From assembly GCF_008364825.1 (NCBI RefSeq), contig NZ_VTTO01000017.1, positions 21,047 to 66,985 on the forward strand: a DNA stretch of 45,939 nt, read 5' to 3'. This DNA comes from Azospirillum sp. B21 (GTDB lineage Bacteria > Pseudomonadota > Alphaproteobacteria > Azospirillales > Azospirillaceae). Positions within the stretch are counted from its first letter, which is position 1. Each line of letters starts with the position of its first letter. The notes under the pieces are model-generated. The model searched no databases. It saw only the letters and a program-made list of their open reading frames with translations, and was not told where the DNA came from. Positions 40,232 to 45,939 of the stretch are shown in pieces. Made by a program: the position numbers and the translations under genes.

Positions 40232-40888
40232 ATGCATTTGACGCCGGTCATATCGCGGGACCCGGGCCTGACCGATGAGGCGCTGGCGTCTCCTCTCGCC
40301 AGCCAGCCAGCGCACCCGGCGCCGTTCTCAGCGTTGCCGGCGGGGAAGAAATATGGGCTGATCTACGCCGATCCGCCATGGCGGTTCCGCAATTTTTCGG
40401 CGAAGGGTGAGGGCAAGAACGCCGTCAGGCACTACGAGTGCATGCCGCTTGCGGAGATTAAGGCCCTTCCTGTCGGTCACTTGGCCGCTTCAAATGCAAT
40501 TCTTCTCCTTTGGGTGACCGACCCATTTCTTGAGCATGCATTCGAGGTCATTCGCGCGTGGGGATTTCGATACAAGACCGTCGGGTTCTACTGGACGAAG
40601 ACCAACGCTGACGGAAGTCCGTTCATGGGGCCAGGGTACTGGACGCGGGCGAACCCTGAGCAGTGTCTGCTCGCGACCCGCGGCGCTCCCCGCCGGGTGG
40701 GACGAGATGTGTCACGGTGGATCATCTCTCCGCGTCGCGAGCACAGCCGGAAGCCGGATGAGGCATACGAACGCATTGAGCGCCTAGCAACAGGGCCATA
40801 CTTGGAACTGTTCGCAAGACGCGCGGCTGGCGAGGGCTGGGACGTTTGGGGGAACCAGACCAGCCGGTTTGCTGCAGGTGCATCCTGA
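40232..40888 (+). CDS. MT-A70 family DNA adenine-N6 methyltransferase
   Basis: 218 residues. YGLIYADPPWRFRNF with DPPW at 47-50, ILLLWVTDPFLEHAFEVI, RANPEQCLLATRGAPRRVG, PRREHSRKPDEAYERIE and ELFARR match the phage/plasmid MT-A70 group, which methylates adenine. The sequence specificity cannot be read. No restriction enzyme is seen near it, so it is probably an orphan methylase for protection or regulation. Start ATG 40232 is three bases after the previous stop. Confidence 0.93.
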   Translation: MHLTPVISRDPGLTDEALASPLASQPAHPAPFSALPAGKKYGLIYADPPWRFRNFSAKGEGKNAVRHYECMPLAEIKALPVGHLAASNAILLLWVTDPFLEHAFEVIRAWGFRYKTVGFYWTKTNADGSPFMGPGYWTRANPEQCLLATRGAPRRVGRDVSRWIISPRREHSRKPDEAYERIERLATGPYLELFARRAAGEGWDVWGNQTSRFAAGAS

Positions 40889-40968
40889 GACCAGGGCGCC
40901 ACTCTTCGCTGACCTAGGTACGCAGACTGGCGTCGGCATCTGAGGAACACTTTTGAAGGAGACTCGCT

Positions 40969-41391
40969 GTGGTCGCGTACAGCTTCAATCCACGGTTCGA
41001 GATGCCGATCGTCACGCTCCGTAAGACCGGCACGATCCGCAGCGCCGGCAAGCGGCGCCATGCGCGGCCGGGCGAGGCGTTGCAGCTCTACACGGGGATG
41101 CGGACCCAGGCATGTAGGCTGCTGGCCACCGCCATCTGTTCGTCGCAGGACCGCCTGCGCGCCTGGTTTGACCGGCCGCGGATCATCATCGGCGAGTTAG
41201 AGGACGGGCACCCCGTCGAAGAGGTCAATCACATCGCCGACTTCGACGTGTTCGCGCAGGCGGACGGTTTCACCGACTACGATGACATGGCCCGGTTCTG
41301 GTGGGACGTCCACAAGACCCGCGAGTTCGACATGCGCTGGATACGGTGGGATCCAACCAGCGTCCAGACCCCGCTGCAAGTTGCCACATGA
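40969..41391 (+). CDS. ASCH-domain-like protein
   Basis: 140 residues from a GTG at 40969 with AAGGAG eight bases upstream. PIVTLRKTGTIRSAGKRRHA, RPGEALQLYTGMRTQACRLL and the following RIIIGELE match the ASCH/PUA-like fold seen in phage and plasmid proteins that may bind RNA or DNA. C-terminal DYDDMARFWWDVHK is common in such proteins. Confidence 0.75.
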   Translation: MVAYSFNPRFEMPIVTLRKTGTIRSAGKRRHARPGEALQLYTGMRTQACRLLATAICSSQDRLRAWFDRPRIIIGELEDGHPVEEVNHIADFDVFAQADGFTDYDDMARFWWDVHKTREFDMRWIRWDPTSVQTPLQVAT

Positions 41392-41429
41392 TTGATGCAT
41401 AAACGAACCAAGCCCGGAAGGATGCACCG

Positions 41430-41618
41430 ATGAGCCTTGCTCTGATGCAATGCCGCGTTGAGGGCCGTACCGCCGCGAAAAATGGCGCCGGCCAGCACTC
41501 TAATCCCTATGGCGGTCGCGATGCTGGCGACTGCGGTCGGGCATGGGATGACGGCTACCGCGCCCACCTCGCGGAGATCCACGAACTGGATGACGAAGAG
41601 ATCGACGGGCATCGCTGA
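41430..41618 (+). CDS. Rmf/CrpP-like small protein
   Basis: 62 residues. CRVEGRTAAKNGAGQHSNPYG, then CGRAWDDGYRAHL: a Gly-rich start, NPY turn, and a Trp-aromatic helix as in ribosome modulation factor and the plasmid protein CrpP family. Ribosome or small-molecule binding is possible; the function here is inference. AAGGA lies upstream of the ATG. Confidence 0.65.
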   Translation: MSLALMQCRVEGRTAAKNGAGQHSNPYGGRDAGDCGRAWDDGYRAHLAEIHELDDEEIDGHR

Positions 41619-41655
41619 CCTGTCCAACCAACTCCCGGCCACCGGAAGCTTGACC

Positions 41656-41892
41656 ATGCCCACGACTGGACTCCCCACGAACGAGCTTCGCCCCGGCGAT
41701 TTCGTGAGCATGGTTGCCGGCCATCACCCGGCCGGCTCCAAGTTCCTCATAGAGGACACCAAGGCCGCCCCATGGATCACGCTCGTCCCGGCGACAAACT
41801 CGGGCAGGCGGGACCGCCGCCGCACGGGCTGGTCTGGGAACTACAGCGACGCGCGGTGGGATATCATCCGGCGTGACTGCCCAATCGACTGA
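41656..41892 (+). CDS. small unknown protein with a decayed paralog
   Basis: 78 residues from ATG 41656. MPTTGLPTNELRPGDFVSMV, then NSGRRDRRRTGWSGNYSDAR, ending RRDCPID. Its C-terminal part is repeated, with a stop codon, at 45,073-45,156. A short beta-rich, basic protein; no family recognised. Confidence 0.55.
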   Translation: MPTTGLPTNELRPGDFVSMVAGHHPAGSKFLIEDTKAAPWITLVPATNSGRRDRRRTGWSGNYSDARWDIIRRDCPID

Positions 41893-41925
41893 CTCTGCCC
41901 GACCCCAACCAAACGGAACACCATC

Positions 41926-42306
41926 ATGGCCGCCATGACCGACGACATCACCGCAGACATCCTTGGCCTAGCCGTCCAGCTTCCCGAAGCCGACCTGCAG
42001 GCCCTCCTCCTGATCGGCCGCGAGCGCGTGCGCCAGATCAATGCCGAGGGCTACGATACCGACCACGACGACGAGCACCAGAAGGGTGAACTGGCCCTTG
42101 CCGCCGCCGCTTTCGCAGTGGATGCTGCCAACCGTTCTGCCAGCAGCGCGCGCACCCGTCAGATCGCCGACGATCTCTGGCCCTGGTCACCGTGTGACCG
42201 CAAGCCGGCTGACGCCCAGCGGAACATGGAGAAGGCCGGTGCCTGTGGTGTCGCCGAACTGGCCCGCATCATCCGAGCGAGCAAGCCTGGCGCTATCGGC
42301 GTCTGA
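41926..42306 (+). CDS. phage-type protein (Ea22/ERF-region-like)
   Basis: 126 residues. RERVRQINAEGYDTDHDDEH, then GELALAAAAFAVDAANR and LWPWSPCDRKPADAQRNMEK, AELARIIR: this is the widespread phage and plasmid domain with RQI-(A/G)-EG-x-HDD-x2-H, the WPW motif and a Lys/Pro turn. Function unknown. It suggests phage-like cargo. Confidence 0.8.
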   Translation: MAAMTDDITADILGLAVQLPEADLQALLLIGRERVRQINAEGYDTDHDDEHQKGELALAAAAFAVDAANRSASSARTRQIADDLWPWSPCDRKPADAQRNMEKAGACGVAELARIIRASKPGAIGV

Positions 42307-42430
42307 TCCTCTTCGAGCAGGCCCAGCCGGGAGGCCTGTATCCCGGCTTACCCAAGCCCTCGCCCGCCCTGGCCGGGAGGCTTCGGTGACCATCCACGAA
42401 ATGTCGCCCAGCTACAGGAGGCTGATCATC

Positions 42431-42850
42431 ATGCTCCACTTGCAGCCCGTCCGGCCCACCGAGGTCGGCACCGTGCAAACCCCCGTTCTGGTTGGCCCGT
42501 CCTGGCAGACCGCTCGCCTGATCGGGCGCTATCTCGCGCCCTTACCGCGTCCGCTCGGCGACACCCTGCTGATCGCCACGGGCGCTGGTGTGGTGACGGC
42601 CGCTGTGGCGCTCGCCGCTCAGCAGCCGGTGATCCGCTTCGCGACCTGTTCGGACGTCGATCAAGTGTACCGCCGCGCTCTGGAGTTGAGGCAGACGATC
42701 CTGCACCTGGACGCCGCGCCGGCCGACGTCGGCGCACCACCGGAACGCGGGCGCTGCCGTGTATGTGGCTGCACCATGGACCGCGCTTGCCCGTCGGGAT
42801 GCTGGTGGGCCGACGACACCGAAACGCTGTGCTGCCAGCACGGCGCCTGA
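42431..42850 (+). CDS. small protein with Cys-rich C-terminal zinc-binding motif
   Basis: 139 residues from ATG 42431 (AGGAGG ten bases upstream; GTG 42389 or ATG 42401 are other options). RGRCRVCGCTMDRACPSGCW, then ETLCCQHGA, is the small Cys-rich module found in many phage-type proteins. N-terminal part (LATGAGVVTAAVALAAQQPV-like) is mildly hydrophobic. The function is unknown. Confidence 0.6.
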   Translation: MLHLQPVRPTEVGTVQTPVLVGPSWQTARLIGRYLAPLPRPLGDTLLIATGAGVVTAAVALAAQQPVIRFATCSDVDQVYRRALELRQTILHLDAAPADVGAPPERGRCRVCGCTMDRACPSGCWWADDTETLCCQHGA

Positions 42851-42939
42851 TCGTCCCGCACGCTTCGGTCATGGCCCCCAGCGTCACGGCGGGACGCCGC
42901 CAGCGCCAGCATCTGAAATCCCCCGCCAAGATAGACTCC

Positions 42940-43659
42940 ATGCGCATCCATCAGTCCGCCGACCATCTGTCAGACACCCTCCAGGCTGTTCTCGACGGTC
43001 GCCTTGTCCCGGCAGCCTTCCAGCGGCCCTACGTCTGGAGCCAATCGGATGTTACGGCCCTTTGGGAGAGCTTGCTGAACGGGTGGCCGATCGGCTCCTT
43101 CCTCATCTGGAAACCGGGTGCTGGCGTTGACCTGGCTAAAGCTGGCCGCTCCCGTCTTGGGCCGATCCAAGCTGCCGGCGCCAGTCGCTGGACCGGGATG
43201 ATCCTTGACGGCCAACAGCGCCTGACGACGCTGGCATGGAGCTTCCTCGCAGCCGATGCCGCCCGGCCCGACCCCATGTCTCTGTTCGATGCGGAGCGTG
43301 CGACCTGGGCGGGCGACGACGTGATCGTCGCTGACGGTGAGCAACGGCGTGTCCTGTGGGTGCCGAAGTCCGACGCATCCTCCGGATGGCGAATTCCGGT
43401 TGGCCTACTGGGCGACCTTGCGCTTTTGCTTCCCGCGCTGAATGCGCTGGTCTCGAAGCATCAGGGCCAGATTCCGAAGGATGTCTTCGATTGGTTCGAT
43501 GCGGCATCTCACGCGGTGCGCAGTGCGAAGATCACCACCACGACAATCGAGGACGCTACGCCTCAAGAAGCTGTTACAGCCTTTGCACACGTTGCTCGCG
43601 TCGGCGTTCCTGTCACGCCGGACGAAGTCGCTGCTGCCCTTGCATGGGCTGCGCCGTAG
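42940..43659 (+). CDS. DUF262-domain protein
   Basis: 239 residues from ATG 42940 (MRIHQSADHLSDTLQAVLDG); ATG at 42871 would add 23 residues. AAFQRPYVWSQSDVTALWES, GSFLIWKP, then ILDGQQRLTTLAW with the DGQQR motif (90-94) typical of DUF262 (GmrS-like, nucleotide-cleaving). The protein is shorter than GmrSD-type enzymes (usually over 350 residues) and has no C-terminal DUF1524-type nuclease. Possibly a defence protein or a stand-alone DUF262 variant. Confidence 0.82.
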   Translation: MRIHQSADHLSDTLQAVLDGRLVPAAFQRPYVWSQSDVTALWESLLNGWPIGSFLIWKPGAGVDLAKAGRSRLGPIQAAGASRWTGMILDGQQRLTTLAWSFLAADAARPDPMSLFDAERATWAGDDVIVADGEQRRVLWVPKSDASSGWRIPVGLLGDLALLLPALNALVSKHQGQIPKDVFDWFDAASHAVRSAKITTTTIEDATPQEAVTAFAHVARVGVPVTPDEVAAALAWAAP

Positions 43660-43709
43660 AGCACAACGAACGCATCCATCAATCGCTGCTCAAGCCGAAA
43701 GAGCCCGAC

Positions 43710-43911
43710 ATGGCCGCCCCCATCAAGACCGGCAACGACACCATGGACGAGATGTTCCGAGAGGCTGGAACCACCGTCGAGCGCGATCCGGCCACCGGGC
43801 AAGTTATCGTCGCCAACTGGCCCATGCCGAGGTGGACCGGCAGCTCGACGTTCCTGTCTGCATGCCCTGGAGGATGTCGAACGCGAGCGCACCGCCGGCA
43901 TCACCAACTGA
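43710..43911 (+). pseudogene. probably decayed small gene
   Basis: ATG 43710 opens MAAPIKTGNDTMDEMFREAG then TGQVIVANWPM. After about codon 39 the coding signal jumps frame: another frame reads AEVDRQLD, then a third reads ALEDVERERTAGITN and stops at 43911, which fits the codon use better. The ATG frame itself runs to 44039 and overlaps the next gene by 104 bases. Two small frameshifts would reconcile it, so it is either a decayed gene or not coding. Confidence 0.4.
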
Positions 43912-43935
43912 CCCCCGAATCAACGGAGCTCCGAA

Positions 43936-44406
43936 ATGAATTATCACTACGCCCAGTACCGGATGAAGACGCGAATTTATCAAAACTGTCGTATTACGGT
44001 CTATTTCGCGGTATTGTCATTAGCTGGGTGCGTAACTGACGAGAAACAGGCGCTATTTTATGACAATCAAGCCGACTTCTATCTTTATGTATCCATCTTT
44101 TTAGGTCTAGTGACCCTCGCCACCGTCCTTATCGCCTTCCGGCAGAGTCGTACTTCCGCGTGGATTCATAATGTGTGTCCAGCTATTGTCACTGGTGTCC
44201 TCTCTGTCTATGCTGGCTCGACATCACTGGACTACCGGCTGGAAGCGCGCCGCTATGCCTGCGCCGCTCTTTCTCAGGCTGCGCGGGGGACACCGGATCT
44301 AAGCGATTGCCGCACATTATTGACCGACTGGGACACTGCAAGAAAACGTGAGCTAATTGACGCAAAGCAGAAAGAGCATGCGCGGCTGGAGAAGATTATC
44401 CGATGA
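43936..44406 (+). CDS. unknown membrane protein, AT-richer than neighbours
   Basis: 156 residues from ATG 43936 (GGAG seven bases upstream); an ATG at 43963 would start a lipoprotein-like signal with lipobox LAGC. Hydrophobic segments near 20-32, 48-68 and 78-95 (FYLYVSIFLGLVTLATVLIAF is one). The C-terminus is a basic coiled helix (RKRELIDAKQKEHARLEKII). No family recognised. Base composition and codon use are clearly more AT-rich than the rest, pointing to separate transfer. Confidence 0.65.
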   Translation: MNYHYAQYRMKTRIYQNCRITVYFAVLSLAGCVTDEKQALFYDNQADFYLYVSIFLGLVTLATVLIAFRQSRTSAWIHNVCPAIVTGVLSVYAGSTSLDYRLEARRYACAALSQAARGTPDLSDCRTLLTDWDTARKRELIDAKQKEHARLEKIIR

Positions 44407-44588
44407 CGACAACAACAAAATGGTTCGCCCTTCCGTTCCTGATCGTGGGTCAGCTCCCGTACTGGATGATGGCGGAATTGGGGGCAACCGTGACTATCTG
44501 GCATCGCCTGTGGGGCCTACTGGTGTCCATCGTTCTTCTGTGCGCAGTGTGGGTACTGGACCGCTTGATTTCGCGTTGGAAATTTTGA
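44403..44588 (+). CDS. small membrane protein
   Basis: 61 residues; the ATG overlaps the previous stop as ATGA. MTTTTKWFALPFLIVGQLPY, two hydrophobic segments (about 7-22, 33-52). With 43936 it forms a two-gene cassette of shared low GC content. No family recognised. Confidence 0.6.
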   Translation: MTTTTKWFALPFLIVGQLPYWMMAELGATVTIWHRLWGLLVSIVLLCAVWVLDRLISRWKF

Positions 44589-44631
44589 TCCGTCTAAATA
44601 GCCCCCGATCATCAACGAGAGGATCCCGTCC

Positions 44632-44853
44632 TTGTCCACTGCCATCAGCAAGGCCGCCGCAGCAACCGACAATGTTCAGGAGCGCGTTGCGCGCGTCATG
44701 GAGCGTCTTGATCTGGATTTCAGCGGTCGCATCGTCGACGGCCACGGCGTCTATGCCGATCCGTCGCGGCAGCGTCAGGCGCTGTCCTCCGTAATCACGG
44801 AGCTGACAGCGGCGCGCGACCTGATGAACGCCACCACATGGCCTGTGGGTTGA
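44632..44853 (+). CDS. small unknown protein
   Basis: 73 residues from a TTG start at 44632 (GAGAGG nine bases upstream; no better start). STAISKAAAATDNVQERVAR, then RLDLDFSGRIVDGHGVYADP. Helical. No family recognised. The rare start makes it less certain. Confidence 0.45.
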   Translation: MSTAISKAAAATDNVQERVARVMERLDLDFSGRIVDGHGVYADPSRQRQALSSVITELTAARDLMNATTWPVG

Positions 44854-44881
44854 TCGTCCGCTACCCCCCCCACCACCCATA

Positions 44882-45157
44882 CTCGTGCCCGGCAGTTATC
44901 AGGCCAGCGACCCTGTGCATGGGCCGACTATGCCGCCGGGCTTGTCGGAGGTCACCCCGCGATCCTATGCGGACCGTCCGATGACGGTGGTCCAGCGCCC
45001 AAGCCGAAGTCTTTACCCGCAGCAGCTTTGCCGCCGCCACCCTCCGAGCCGCCGGCTACGTTATCTGGCGCGTGTAACCGCCGCCGCACGGCCTGGTCTG
45101 GGGACTATAGCGAAGCCCGGTAGGGTATCATCCGCGAACGCTGTCCGATCACCTGAC
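44882..45157 (+). pseudogene. decayed paralog of the 41656 gene
   Basis: In one frame the translation reads AWADYAAGLVGGHPAILC, and later CNRRRTAWSGDYSEAR, then a TAG, then GIIRERCPIT and TGA. The 41656 protein ends RRRTGWSGNYSDARWDIIRRDCPID. The copy therefore has a stop where the parent has Trp, and the middle part has drifted. This fills the 44854-45209 gap. No other feature is seen there. Confidence 0.7.
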
Positions 45158-45209
45158 ACTGCGATCATCCCGTCAATCTATATGCCCGTTCGACCATACG
45201 GAGCCCCCC

Positions 45210-45866
45210 ATGACCCTTGACGAGTATCTGGCGCTTCGGACTGCGGTCAGCGCGGCGGGCTATGAACGAGAGATTGAGTGGGCCCAGAATCTTGCCCCTC
45301 CAACATGCCCGGTTGCTTTTGCTCTTGAACTCGGTTGGGTCATTCTGAACAGCGGCATGCGGTACCGTGTCGCCTACGACCTCTGGCACGGGGTGGAAGC
45401 TAAGGCCCGGCTTGGCATTTCAGCCCTTCTTCAAGCGGGGCGATCTGCGGGCGAGGAGTTCCGCCATGTAGGCAAGGTAGCCGCGCTAGACCGCATCTGG
45501 TCCGAGCGCGAGACACTTCTTGTCGAGTTCCTTGCCATCGCCGGCGATGAACAGCGCATCGAATGGCTTGGGTGCCTTCCCTGGATCGGACCAATCACCC
45601 GTTATCATGCGGCGAAGAATCTTGGCGTTGATACTGTGAAGCCTGACCGCCACATGGCACGGCTTGCAGGGCGGCCTGATTGGGAGACCGCGCGAATCGA
45701 GGATCTCTATCCTGCTGTGGTTACCCTCTGTCGTCCTCTGGCGAACGCCTCCGGAGACCGCCTTGCGACCGTCGATATGGTTCTCTGGCGCGCTGCCGAA
45801 TTGGGCATAATCAACACGCGCTCCAGCCTTTCCGGTGCGCGAACAGCCATTTGCGTCCGAGCGTAA
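45210..45866 (+). CDS. HhH-GPD-like DNA glycosylase homolog
   Basis: 218 residues from ATG 45210. The helix-hairpin-helix LPWIGPITRYHAAKN (123-137) is followed by VDTVKPDRHMARLAG with Asp146 at the place of the catalytic Asp (about 19 residues after the hairpin Gly), as in HhH-GPD base-excision glycosylases. The C-terminal LATVDMVLWRAAELG is also like them. No Cys-type iron-sulphur loop. Substrate unknown; a base-excision or damage-recognition role is likely. Confidence 0.75.
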   Translation: MTLDEYLALRTAVSAAGYEREIEWAQNLAPPTCPVAFALELGWVILNSGMRYRVAYDLWHGVEAKARLGISALLQAGRSAGEEFRHVGKVAALDRIWSERETLLVEFLAIAGDEQRIEWLGCLPWIGPITRYHAAKNLGVDTVKPDRHMARLAGRPDWETARIEDLYPAVVTLCRPLANASGDRLATVDMVLWRAAELGIINTRSSLSGARTAICVRA

Positions 45867-45939
45867 CATCCACCAGCTCCACCAGCACCGCCGCGGCGCC
45901 GGCGGCATCGCCCAGGACGGCCAGCGCCGGCCGGGCGGG
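45867..45939. repeat. GC-rich repeat modules at window end
   Basis: CACCAGCACCGCCGCGGCGC, GGCGGCATCGCCCAGGACGG and CCAGCGCCGGCCGGGCGGG share words with the other GC-rich arrays. The window ends inside it, like the start; this may be a contig break at a repeat. Confidence 0.6.

Overview
The window looks like about 46 kb of a conjugative plasmid or integrative element from a GC-rich alphaproteobacterium. Azospirillaceae or other Rhodospirillales are possible, but I cannot fix the genus from sequence alone. I see no replication initiator, integrase, ParA, rRNA or tRNA. Both ends of the window lie in the same kind of GC-rich repeat that recurs inside it, so the ends may be repeat-limited contig ends.

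Layout. (1) 0-5.2 kb, minus strand: a small unknown protein, a large ParB-like protein (819-3038) with an internal Cys4 zinc-ribbon-like motif, a lipoprotein (3405-4316), then about 0.7 kb of ~100-bp GC-rich repeats. (2) 5.2-25.8 kb, minus strand, transcribed right to left: a type-F (MPF_F, SXT/R27-like) mating-pair-formation operon in the order traL, traE, traK, traB, traV, traA pilin, two large secreted Ig-like/anchor-repeat proteins, a DsbC-like protein without its CxxC, traC, trbI, a TrhF/S26 peptidase, a RipA-like membrane protein, a trbC-traW fusion, traU, traN. Genes are mostly linked by ATGA/GTGA overlaps. TraF, TraH and TraG are not in the window. (3) 25.9-29.7 kb: small accessory genes, including a YkgJ-type cysteine-cluster protein, an XRE regulator transcribed divergently from the accessory operon, and small membrane proteins. 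(4) 29.9-35.8 kb, minus strand: the DNA-processing operon, with MOBH relaxase traI, coupling protein traD, an unknown traD-linked protein and a DUF4400 membrane protein, closed by a clear intrinsic terminator at 29.94 kb. (5) 35.9-45.9 kb, plus strand: a leading-region-like accessory operon. It has small unknown genes, three lipoproteins (one of the FlgO family), a small HTH regulator whose gene is flanked by two identical-arm operators, a second XRE regulator, an MT-A70 adenine methyltransferase, an ASCH-like protein, an Rmf/CrpP-like protein, a phage-type protein, a DUF262 protein, a lower-GC two-gene membrane cassette, decayed genes, and a HhH-GPD-like glycosylase.

How it works together: TraI nicks and leads the DNA, TraD couples it to the TraC/TraB/TraK/TraV/TraE/TraL channel, TraA with TrbI/TraW/TrbC makes the pilus, and TraN/TraU stabilise mating pairs. 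The plus-strand cargo probably helps establishment or defence. The most distinctive signals are: four exact copies of an A-tract 11-mer (CGCAAAAATTT) in non-coding gaps of the transfer region; interlocked inverted repeats in the traI divergent gap; the modular GC-rich repeats at five loci; the active-site-less DsbC; the large Ig-like proteins inside the tra operon; and the paired TGTACGG-N6-CCGTACA operators.
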